Source: Selaginella moellendorffii (taxonomy: Eukaryota; Streptophyta; Lycopodiopsida; Selaginellales; Selaginellaceae). From it: a DNA stretch of 64,000 bases. The notes below the pieces were generated by a model, which was not told the origin of the DNA, did not search any database, and worked only from the letters and a program-made list of their open reading frames with translations. The stretch is from assembly GCF_000143415.4 (NCBI RefSeq), contig NW_003314273.1, forward strand, positions 1,846,760-1,910,759, in the 5' to 3' direction. Each line of letters starts with the position of its first letter. The stretch's first letter is position 1. Made by a program: the position numbers and the translations under genes. Below, piece after piece: positions 54,988-64,000 of this stretch.

Positions 54988-57839
54988 TTAATACTCTTCA
55001 TAGAACTCTTCTTCTTGCGGCTGCGCATAGAGTCCTCCCTCGCAATCTTCTTCCAAATGCTCTTCCTCTTCCTCTTCTGCTTCTCCTCCTCCATTTTCCT
55101 GCCCATCTTCTTGTCCATGGCATTGATAATCCACTTCTTTCTTCTCGTCTATAACAGCGCTGCTGGGACTGATCGCATTTCCATCTTCTGGGAGTTTTGG
55201 AGATGATTTTACGTCCACCAATCCTTGCGGGTTCTCCTGTTCGGATCAAACATTGACGAACTTCATCGAGAAGAAAGCTTTCGCTCGTACCTCTCGGTCA
55301 AATAGCTTGTCCAGAACATCGAAGTTAACTCGTGATCCCAGCTTCTACACACACAAACAAGCAAACATAGCCTTAGCTGCGCTTACAGTGCTATCAATCG
55401 ACATAGCTCTCTCTCACCTTTGCTTCCAGCATCCGACGTGCTGCCTCTGCCGCGGACTCTGCCGGAGGTTTCTTTTCAGCAACTTTTCTCGATTTTCTTG
55501 CCTGAACACATGCACTGGCGTGAGAAACAAATAAGAGGTGCTTCGTAGACGTGCACAAACCTTTTTGGAGCTCGCGACGGCAGCGGCAGCAGCAGCGGCA
55601 ATGTCAGCGGCGGATCCAGTCCCAGACGAAATCGCAGACAGGGCGGCAGATTGTGCAGCTTCGCTTGCAGCTATTGCTGCTTCCTTGGCTTCCAGTTCCT
55701 GTGGATTTTAAAATGTCTTGCCAGTTCGGGCAAGAAAAGCGTGAGCTGCCTACCTGAAGGTATTCTTTGTTCATTTCTGTCCAGATGACAGTTTTCAGTC
55801 GTACTTCCTCCTCGTTGTTCAAGTACGCATTCATCTGTAGGCAAAGGACATGAACTTAATCAACTATATTAATGATTGCTGAACGTTACTTACCTCCTCG
55901 TCGTCGAGATCCGACAAAGCCTCTTCCGCGAGTAAGTGTCCCGTTTCCGGAATTGTGTTTTCTTGAAAATCCTCCAAGACACTTTCCGACATGGCTAGCT
56001 GCTTTAACTCGATGTCTTCATCAAGCTACAGATCACATAGTTAAATACATAAGCAAACAAGGGATTCAATACCTTCAAAGCCTTTCCTTTACCACGCACA
56101 GGCGATTCTTCAGGGTCTTCTAAGAGAAACTCCTTCAGCTTTCTTTTCTCAGCATCAAAACGTTTCTTTTCGGCTCGTTGAAATGCAGGTGGATTGGACT
56201 CTCCTTCCAAACCACCAGATACTTTCATAAACTGAAAAGCCAGATGTTAAAATGGCGAAAACTCAAGTAGAAAAAAAAAAAAAAAAACCTCGTCAAAGCA
56301 GCTTCTGCACAGACCATGGGCATGATGTGACGCACCTAGTTCTTTATGTTCGCAAAGAATTTCGGTTAAATGTCCTTTGAAATTCACATGAGGAACAGGC
56401 TCCTGAAGTTCCAACTCTTTTGCTTTAGCCTCGAACTCCTCGGGCTACAAGTTTTTACATAACGCGGCTATAAAGTAGTAACAATCTTAAATACATACCG
56501 TCAAGCTTCCTGATTCTGTATTCCCAAACTCGACAAGTCTCTTTGTCAGAGTATCGCCACAAACATGGACAACACTCACCTGCATGCAGACATTTGCATC
56601 AAGCCACAGTACGAAAGGAAGTGCATTCTTACCACATCGCTCTTACTGCACTCAAAACCGTGAATTTGAGCCGAAACAAATAGTGCCGCACCACAAACTC
56701 CACTTGGTTTTCTGCCTGTCTGTAACAGAGGTTATAAACGAATTGAAAATGTAAACGACCTGAATCCAATCCCGCTTCATACTGGCAACAATTCTTAATG
56801 CGGTATTCGCAATGGCATGATGTTTCCGTCCGAAGGAGCCATTGCTTAATCCCAACAGTCCTATGCAGAAAGAACTAAGTCAGTCACAAAACAATAGAAT
56901 AGCTGAAAACTCATATACTATCTGTAAATCTGTGAATAAAGAGACTCGGATCGACAGGCTTTGCCATTATCGGATGTTCTTCTAGCCTTAGCAACCTGCA
57001 TAGTTGCATGAACACAGCTCCAAGCACGTATCTGTTCAAACTTTCAGATTCTTTTGTCAGAAATGATTAGACTTCAAACGTCCAAACTTACACATTTACT
57101 TGAAGCGAGTCTGAAAAATCGATAAGCAAATAAGGTTTATTTTCCTGCCTGAAAAATCAATGAGAACAAAACAAGGAAAAAAATAAATCCAGGGGACGAG
57201 AAACGTACCGGCACACTATGTATAAGCAAGCAGCTGCCACTTGTTGAGTACGTCTGCCTTTCGTGAAGCTCTTCTCCACCGCAAGCTGCAGAAAGAAAGA
57301 CTTAAAAAACAGCTTTGGCAATAAGCATCGTACCACATACAGCCGGTGAGCAGCACCCACTGCATCATCTCTTCCACTGATTGATAGACTGTCCGCAATA
57401 TCTCCGATTTCATTCCTTCCTGACCAGATAAACCATCAAACAAAGAAGAGCAACACCTACATTACAATCACAAACCTCTCTCCAAAGTTTTCTCGTGCGA
57501 GGCAGATTGAAAGCCACTATACCCCGGGTCGGATCCAATGCGTGAATATTGTCCAGATCGGATGATATTTCCCACCAGCTGACTCTACAAGTTCCACAAG
57601 AAAAAAGAATCAAGCACGCTACAACGAAGCTTCCCAAACCTGTCCAGCGGATCCCTTGCAAAAAGTAGGCTCGGACGAGTACACATTATCATCAAGAACG
57701 CGGCCGCAACCCGTGCAGCACCTGGATCGCCACGATCGCGATAGAAAGAAAGGGGGAAATCCATCAAAACTTACGTGAATCCGTTGATGTCATCCCTGTC
57801 CGCGATCTGGTCCTTGGCGCAATAGCTGCACCACACCAT
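54988..57839 (-). CDS. BRF1: BRF1-like TFIIIB subunit (RNA polymerase III initiation factor)
   Basis: Bridges TFIIIC, TBP and RNA polymerase III at tRNA and 5S genes in the nucleus. A multi-exon gene; introns are about 50-90 bp. The first exons encode a TFIIB-type zinc ribbon (MVWCSYCAKDQ, then CTGCGRVLDD). Two cyclin folds follow (IADSLSISGRDDAVGAAHRL; TKGRRTQQVAAACLYIVCR; LLIDFSDSL and [44 protein letters not shown]). The C-terminal half has the BRF1-specific LNNEEEVRLKTVIWTEMNKE block and an acidic tail ending EEEFYEEY. Exon joins I checked keep phase: FT|C at 57,775/57,722 and GQ|SQLVG at 57,640. The ATG at 57,839 fits the conserved N-terminus. It is the full-length paralogue of the BRF1 fragments in the array. 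Confidence 0.9.
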
Positions 57840-58002
57840 GATCTAGCAGAAGGCCAAACGATCGATCGGCGCGTGAGATCGCCGCCAAGAACACCGCCTC
57901 CTCCCCCATCTAATGCCACTGACCTAAATATGCCACAGACGCTCTCAAAAAAAGAGAATAGCGTCCATGTCAAAGCACTGTGGCCTTTGCCCGCGCCTCT
58001 TT
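57840..58002. other. BRF1 5' flank
   Basis: Short intergenic region with a run of seven T on the minus strand (near 57,944-57,955) that could serve as the Pol III terminator of the neighbouring tRNA gene. Otherwise nothing recognised. Confidence 0.4.
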
Positions 58003-58075
58003 TACCGTCTGGGGGGATCGAACCCTCGACCGTGTGATTAAGAGTCACTTGCTCTGCCAACTGAGCTAAGACGGC
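58003..58075 (-). tRNA. tRNA-Lys (anticodon CUU)
   Basis: A 73-base cloverleaf on the minus strand: acceptor GCCGTCT/AGACGGT (six Watson-Crick pairs plus G-U), D arm TTAGCTCAGTTGGCAGAGCA, anticodon loop CTCTTAA, five-base variable loop, T loop TTCGATC. A-box and B-box (GGTTCGATCCC) are present. Two arm mismatches (27-43 A/A and 50-64 A/C) and an A at the discriminator position are unusual for a cytosolic Lys tRNA. No intron. Confidence 0.75.
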
Positions 58076-58185
58076 ACGTCGGCGAAGAAGACCAGGAGAT
58101 TCCCATCACCGTTAAAGAATATTCTCTCTGTTATATCGGGCGAGGATCGAACCCGCGACCTGGGTAGAGCTGTTTGGGAGCGAGC

Positions 58186-59422
58186 ATGACGAGGCGGAAG
58201 AGCGCCGATGGCGCGCCCAGCAAGGTAGGGTTCTTCCTCTCTCACAGGATTCTCGAGCTAGATTGACGAGCGTGCCCTGCTCCAGAATGCCGTGGATCCA
58301 ATCCAGGTCTTCGCGGAGAGATTGAGGGATCACAAGAGCTTGGAGTCGCGATGGGCCGTCATGCAGGAGAATAGGGTGGAATATTTCCGGGGCAAGGATT
58401 TCGTGTCGATGCTCAAGGCCAATCCCGATCTCGTCAAGGATGGCCTCGGCAGCGACGAGGAGGAGGTCGCGAATCTCTTGCTGCGCACCAAGCTCATCTT
58501 GCGCTGCGAGCGAGTCGTGAAATCGCTACGGCCGGGCAAGAAGAAGCTCTCCAAGTGGCCGGCTCGTCTCCAACTGTGCCCGGTAAAAGGAAAAAAAACC
58601 TTTTGCCATTCCTCAAAATTTACGATTGATCGATCTTCTTCGCAGGACCAAAGTTTCTCACAAAACGATGCGTTTTACGCATGGACTTTTGAGAGGAAGC
58701 GGCCGCTATGGCAAACAGTGCTCTCGTTTTTACTACCAGTTTTGACGCTGGCTTGCTGCTTGTTTCCACTCTTTCCTCACTGGTGCAAGCTCGTTGTCAT
58801 GTACCTGTGCCTCACGCTTTTGGTTTTGATCTTCGGCATACTCATCAGTAAGTCTCTCGTAGAACTTTGTCTTCCAAGTTCTTCCATCTCTCATGGCTCT
58901 TCGCATGATATTTCCAGTCAGGTGGATGATCTTTGGTATTTCGTATATCTTACTCGGGAAGAGAGTCTGGTTCTTCCCCAACATTCTCGCCGATGACGCC
59001 TCGTTCTCGGAGATCATCAAGTTCTGGCCCGAGCCGCCCAAGGAGGACGAGAAGCCACCCAAGTGGACCTCTCGCCTCGCCTTTACGTGCGTTACCATCG
59101 GCGTCGTGTGGTTTTGCGTCAGGCATTCTCCTGACGAGGCAGCGCGAGCCAGGTCCGAAAGTTCTTTGTGTTTGTCACCTTTTCTTGTGCTTGACATCGT
59201 TCTTGCAGGTACCAGAAGGGCGTTTCCAATATCATTGACGAAATTCTCGAGTGGTCGCCCAAGCTCGCGCTGTCCGGGAAAGTGGAAGAGGCTGCCCCCG
59301 CGAACATCACCGAGGCAACCGAGAGCACCCAGCCAGCGAATGAAAAACCGGATTTTTCGAACGCGACTGAAGGGCAAGACCACGAACAGGAGCAACAGCA
59401 GAGATCAGAGCAGGAAATATAA
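58186..59422 (+). CDS. SEC62: SEC62 translocation protein (ER membrane)
   Basis: Component of the ER post-translational protein-import machinery working with Sec61/Sec63. Five exons (58186-58224, 58286-58582, 58646-58847, 58918-59152, 59209-59422) join in phase to 328 residues. The N-terminal cytosolic domain contains FAERLRDHKSLESRWAVMQE and the WTFERKRP segment. Two membrane segments follow (VLSFLLPVLTLACCLFPLF; LVVMYLCLTLLVLIFGILI). The signature RVWFFPNILADDA is next, then a C-terminal membrane-proximal region RHSPDEAARARYQKGVSNII and DEILEWSPKLALSG. The tail is Gln/Glu-rich. The last intron starts with the weak donor GTCCGA. The start gives MTRRKSADGAPSK, a basic N-terminus as in plant homologues. 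Confidence 0.93.
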
Positions 59423-59494
59423 AGAATGTGAGTTCTTACAAATAATTTGGCGACTGGTTACTCGTTTTCAGACTCTTTCTCGCGGCTAAGGCTT

Positions 59495-61284
59495 TCATAT
59501 GGCCATGTTTTCCTGTTCTTCCCTTTCTACGTCCGAGGCATCGTCTTCCAGGTGGGCTGCAAGTGTGCTCTTGTTATGAGCCATGAACTTGCTAGCTCCG
59601 AAGCCCGGTTGCACGATTTTGGCAATCAGGAGACCGATGGTTATCGACAGAGCAACAACGAGCATATCAAACACAAATGCCATGCCTGAAGCTACGTCCC
59701 TTCCAAACATGGCCGCAATGCCTTCCACTCCAAGGCCTCCAGGAACCAAGAGTAGAATACCGGACAGCACCAATGCGAGAGGCAATTCTCCCGTCAGGTG
59801 AGAGTACAAAGTTCCTGTGGAAAACGAGCTATCGTCTGGAACTTGAAACTTAAGACAAGAATTACCAGTGATCCCCACTGAGAACGCGGCAAGTACTGTC
59901 GATGCACTTGTTCCTAGCTTGTCTGTGGCATATGCAACGACATAGCCGACGGTCGCAGCTAGTCCCATCCCTGGCCATTGGCTCAACCGAGCATTCAGCA
60001 GGATATTGGAAGCGACGATATATCCGACTAGCCTGCACGAGTGGAAGAAAAAAAAGCTCAAGCCTCTTTAACGCTTTTAAGAAAAGTACCATAACGTGTT
60101 CCACCACTTCGAGATTGATGGAGGAGTACAATGAGCCTTGTCGTGAGCCTTTGACCACCACAAGAAGCTGTCCCCGATTGCCAATCCAAATCCAAGCTGC
60201 AAGGCCGAGAAGAGGCCATGAATTACGCGTGAGGTGCCGGTGACGTGAGACTTGGCAACCATCTCGCTCACACCAAGAGTGAGAGGCATCCCTGGAGAAG
60301 TAGAAGCCATTACGAGTGATTATCACAAGCAAGTGTTTGATATACCTGGAAGCAATTCCACCAGAGCCGAGAGTGCCAGTGAAGAAACACATATCTTCAG
60401 CTTCTTGAGGTAGATTGAAAATACTCTGGCCAGGAACGAGACCAGCACTGCCACAATGAATTCCATGACACTGGCGAAGAGTGGCCAGCGTGATGCAACA
60501 ATGTCAAGCACGCCGACCAAGAGTCCGAGAACAAAGCTGAAGAGAGCGTCACAGAGGTTTCCTGCCATGCTTAGTGAGAGTCTCTGCGGGTTTACTTTAA
60601 GAAGTGCTTACCATTGAAGAAGAGAAGCGAAGCCATTGAAGCAGACAAAGCGTAACTAAAGAGCCGCCACCAAGTTCCAAATTCCTGGGGCGCGGTAGCG
60701 ATTGCTTTTAGTCTCCAGTAGGACAGGACGAGTGGAGTATCTCGCTTTCCCACGCTAATGGCGAGCTCGTCAGCCCGAGCGAGCTTTCCAACATCGAGTT
60801 CACTCTCAACAGTTATGAGATGAATCTCAGACCTGGGAAAGAAGAACGAGCGTTGTCATGGATTTGTCAAGCTACTCAAGGAGAAATTTACTTACGAGAG
60901 ATCGTCGTCGATATCGTTGAAGGACAGAAGGATGAGCGTTGGAAACACAGCAATGTTGGTATCTACGTGAAGCCTCTCCGCCGCGCGCTCGATCAAATGC
61001 TCAGTCCTCGACGCCGAGCTGCCGTAAGTGTGGAGAGCTATGGCAAGGCGGAAGAGGAACCTCCGCCGCAGCTCATGGCTACCGTTCTTGGAAAAATCAC
61101 GATTCTGCGAGGTATCCACAGGGACTCGGCGATTGAAATACCTAGGGGAAGCCACGAGCGAGCCCTTCCTGCGGAAATTTGGAGATGGCGCTCCTCTTCC
61201 TCCTTCCTCGGCCGATGTCGACGCAGCAGCGAATCCACTGGTGGCCTCGATGAGCTTCTCCCGGATCCCTGACAGCCCCAGCAT
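59495..61284 (-). CDS. ThrE/DUF1212-type multi-pass membrane protein
   Basis: Related to bacterial threonine/serine exporters and fungal Prm10-like proteins; a transport role in plants is inferred from the family only. Five exons (61284-60896, 60832-60612, 60561-60346, 60291-60090, 60032-59495) join in phase to 521 residues. The soluble N-terminal half has the family motif FRLAIALHTYGSSASRTEHL and NIAVFPTLILLSFND. The C-terminal half has about ten hydrophobic segments, with ELLPGMPLTLGVSEMV around the GxPL loop, and a second ThrE_2-like block (VPGGLGVEGIAAMFGRDVAS). The first 40 residues are Ser/Ala-rich and could target an organelle. Its 3' end is 72 bp from the SEC62 stop, convergent. Confidence 0.88.
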
Positions 61285-61635
61285 TGGATCGATCTTCGCA
61301 TTTCCTGGAGATTAGGGCCGCGGCGATCGAGCACCTAGAATCGATCGCTTTCTCTTCTACTGCTCGAGAAAGAAAATATTTGCGCCGGGCGATCGACGAA
61401 TCGCGCCATGGCAGACGCCACGCCACGTAAATAAGAAGACAGAGGTTAGGGTTTTCGCGCCAGCATACTCTTAAAAAAAAAGTACGTGGCCATGATTCGA
61501 ACCGCGGTAATGCGATGGAATCTCGATGGGTGGAGCATATCCGATATTCTTTTGTCATATTCTCATGCCCGAAATATAAAGTCTGGGGTTCGATTCCCTT
61601 TACTGCCACCACCTCTATTTTTTTGGCCTTCCACA
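61285..61635. promoter_or_regulatory. Shared divergent 5' region
   Basis: 351-bp region between two divergently transcribed genes, expected to contain both promoters. GGGGTTCGATTCCC near 61,587 looks like an isolated tRNA T-arm, but no cloverleaf can be built around it. Confidence 0.4.
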
Positions 61636-63847
61636 ATGGGCTCCATCGCTGGCGAGGAAGAGCTTCAAGGAGCTGGCGATTGCGGTGGATGCTGCGGCAT
61701 TGGTAGGGTTTACGTCAAGGAGGATGATCCGTCCCAGCCGGCGCAATGGCGGGAATGTAGCCTGGGGTTTTCCGAGATTTGCAAGGCGGAGCTGGTGCCG
61801 GATGCTCTCTTCCAGGCCAAGATCGATGGCGCCGGCGCTGGCGCCGCTGTGGACGATGCCAAATGCGCGTGGCTTCGATCGCAGCTCATTGGATCGGGCT
61901 ACGAGCTCTCCACTCCGTTTGGCAAGCGGGATCTATTCTACGCCGATTACACCGCCTCCGGCCGATGCTTGTTCCACATCGAAAGCTTCATCACGCAGAA
62001 TATCATGCCTTTCTACGGTGCGTTCTTCCTTGCTCCTACCAATTCCTTCGATCTGCTCGAAATATTTTGGTTCTGGTTCTTACTTTTACCTATCGATTCC
62101 CAGGGAACACTCACGCCGAGGATAGCTTCGTGGGAGACACCACTTCCTTCCTGGTGAACGAATCCACTCGCTACCTCAAACATTCGCTTGGAGCTACCGC
62201 CGACGATGCGCTCCTCTTTTGTGGCTCCGGATGCACTGCTGCTGTGAAGCGCCTCCAGGAGGTCATGGGCCTCGCAGTGCCTTCCATTCTCCGGGACCGA
62301 GTTGTCAAGACACTCAAGGACGAAGAGCGCTGGGTGGTGTTCATTGGCCCGTTTGAGCACCACTCTAATCTCTTGTCCTGGCGCCAGAGTCTTGCGGAGG
62401 TGAGTCAGATCGATCGATATCTTGTCTCATGAAGTTTCGGCTCTACTGTAGGTGGTGGAAGTTCCCACGAACAAGCAAGGACTACTCGACGTGGAGTTTC
62501 TCGATAAGGCACTCGCGGATCCAAAGTTTGCGGGGCGTCCCAAGCTCGGCTCCTTCTCAGCATGTAGCAACGTTACTGGAATTCTCGCGGATACACGAGC
62601 AATCGCTAGGCAGCTCCACCGCCACGGTGCGCTTGCTTGCTTCGATTTCGCTAGCTGGTAAACATTTTCTCTTTTTTGTTCGTTTGGATAAGGCCAAGCC
62701 CTGGCATTGATTCTCACTCCCTCTTGCGCTTTCGATCAGTGGTCCTTACGTCCGCATCGAAATGCGCGCTGGAGAGCTCGATGGCTACGACGCGATTGCT
62801 TTGAGCCCCCACAAGTTCGTCGGAGGACCTGGAACACCTGGGCTGCTGCTGATCAACAAGAATCTCTACTTGCTGCGTGACAAAGCACCATCCACGCCTG
62901 GGGGTGGCGCAGTCGACTTCGTCAATGGCTACACGGAAGAAGTGAGCTCAAATCTGTGGTCCATAGCTGAAACGAAGAAAACGTGACTGATACCATTTTG
63001 GCAGGATACTTTATACCTGAGGGACATCGAGGCACGAGAGGACGCCGGAACGCCACCGATTCTCCAGAAGATCAAGGCTGCTTTAGCGTTTTGGATCAAA
63101 GAGGAGATGGGATACGAGCTCATCGAGTCCAGAGAGCAGTACTTCATCACCACCGCGCTGAAGCGACTGTCAGCCAACCCGAACGTGATGCTGCTGGGAA
63201 ACACGGAGGCGAAGCGTGCTGCTATTCTCTCGTTTCTTGTCTACGCGACGGAACCGGGTGACCAAGTTTTGGAGAAACGAAAGATCCTGCAAGGCCGGTT
63301 CATTGTCAAACTCTTGGACGACTTGTTCGGCATCCAGTCGAGAGGTGGCTGTTCCTGTGCCGGGCCTTACGGCCATGCTCTTCTCAATGTCGACCACAAC
63401 GTCTCCATAAAGCTCCGCGATGCAATCCAGAGAGTAAGTTTCCAATCCATCTAGACCATCTTCTAGCTCATTCTGTTGTTCCTTCGTGTCCAGGGATATG
63501 GTGGAGTTCGACTTGGATGGGCTCGCTTGAACTTTGCGTACTTCATGTCGATCGAAGAGTTCGAGTTCGTGCTGTCCGCTATCGAGTTTGTTGCCGAGTA
63601 CGGCCAGCGTTTCATTCCGCTCTACGAGTTCAACTGGAGATCCGGAGCCTGGACGTTCATGCCCGAGTTTAAATCCAAGTACGCGGCACTAGCCGAGGAG
63701 GAGAAGCTTGAGGACGAGTTGCCGGAAGTGAAGCACAAGACGTATCTGGAAACGGCGATATCAATTGCGAAACTCCTGCCGGAACATCCTCAAGAGCGAG
63801 ACGTCCCCAAATACATCGATCCGGTGCTAGTCGATTTTAGAGTTTGA
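61636..63847 (+). CDS. Class-V PLP-dependent aminotransferase / cysteine-desulfurase-like protein
   Basis: Probable pyridoxal-phosphate enzyme of the SufS/MoCo-sulfurase-like fold; the substrate is unknown. Six exons (61636-62017, 62104-62399, 62452-62657, 62740-62941, 63005-63433, 63494-63847) join in phase to 622 residues. An N-terminal extension of about 85 residues has a Cys cluster (CGGCCGIGRV). Then come FYADYTASGRC, the substrate/PLP region ALLFCGSGCTAAVKRLQEVM, FIGPFEHHSNLLSWR, FDFASCGPYVRIEM and ALSPHKFVGGPGTPGLLL, in which the Lys is the presumed PLP Schiff-base residue. RGGCSCAGPYGH resembles the catalytic Cys loop of desulfurases. The C-terminal domain ends YIDPVLVDFRV. All splice sites are GT-AG. 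Confidence 0.92.
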
Positions 63848-64000
63848 TGAGAAGTAGCATTCGACAGTGGCTGGAAATGATACTGATAAAGCAAAAATAA
63901 TAAACGTTTGTGTCAATGTCTTATTGACTATGCAATGGACCTTGGAATCAATCTAATGGGAAACATCCGTACCTGAGAAGCAAAAAGATTCTTTCCGGAA
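63848..64000 (+). promoter_or_regulatory. 3' flank with polyadenylation signal
   Basis: AATAAA at 63,899-63,904, 52 bases after the stop of the preceding gene. Nothing else recognised to the window end. Confidence 0.5.

Noticed and set aside
58130-58165. tRNA-like T-arm (GCGGGTTCGATCCTCGC) upstream of SEC62
   Set aside because: The T stem pairs well, but no D arm, anticodon arm or matching acceptor strand can be built beside it. At most the 3' half of a decayed tRNA gene.
61489-61625. Two further TTCGA motifs resembling tRNA T-loops
   Set aside because: One has an unpaired stem. The other (GGGGTTCGATTCCC) has a plausible stem, but a complete cloverleaf with a matching GGCAGTA acceptor is not present upstream.
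1-64000. CRISPR arrays, operons, prophage or defence islands
   Set aside because: The repeats are long segmental duplications and LTRs, not short regularly spaced repeats. Genes are spliced and eukaryotic.

Overview
This window looks like nuclear DNA of a small-genome vascular plant, most likely the spikemoss Selaginella (an inference). The intact genes at the right have very short introns (about 50-90 bp), plant-type proteins and plant LTR retrotransposons. There is one 100-base assembly gap at 47570-47669.

Layout. About 1-54,900 is an accessory, repeat-built region. It carries eight copies (L1-L8) of an intronless plant class-3 lipase / phospholipase A1-II-type gene. Six are complete (L1-L4, L6, L8), L7 is cut by the assembly gap, and L5 has lost its ATG. 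Around the lipases the same set of non-functional fragments of other nuclear genes recurs: the 3' end of BRF1 (Pol III factor TFIIIB), a pentatricopeptide-repeat (PPR) gene, the proteasome beta-6 gene (PBA1 type) and an unrecognised gene called 'U' here. AT-rich spacers full of short palindromes separate the units. A 3.64-kb inner duplication (L1/L2, L3/L4) sits inside a roughly 12.4-kb outer tandem duplication (about 2,397-19,795 and 19,796-32,230). Copy A of the outer duplication was later interrupted by a 5.0-kb Ty3/Gypsy element. Further right the orientation switches: L5 and L6 converge around a broken Ty1/Copia element, and L7 and L8 diverge from the gap with identical arms. A further inverted repeat of AT-rich spacer is centred near 51.7 kb.

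About 54,988-64,000 is ordinary single-copy gene space. It holds BRF1 (-), an unusual tRNA-Lys(CUU) gene (-), SEC62 (+), a ThrE/DUF1212-type membrane protein (-) and a class-V PLP aminotransferase / cysteine-desulfurase-like protein (+). These genes are intact and their exon phases close. The intact BRF1 is a full-length paralogue of the fragments scattered through the array, and a longer decayed BRF1 copy lies in opposite orientation at the left edge.

How the pieces may work together. The lipases are the only array genes with conserved reading frames, catalytic triads and TATA boxes, so they are probably what is functional there. In most units the BRF1 fragment lies just 3' of a lipase and points towards it. 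Read-through lipase transcripts would therefore be antisense to BRF1 exons. That, the converging L5/L6 pair and the L7/L8 palindrome make the region a plausible small-RNA source, which is a hypothesis only. I see no CRISPR, operon or defence-type system.
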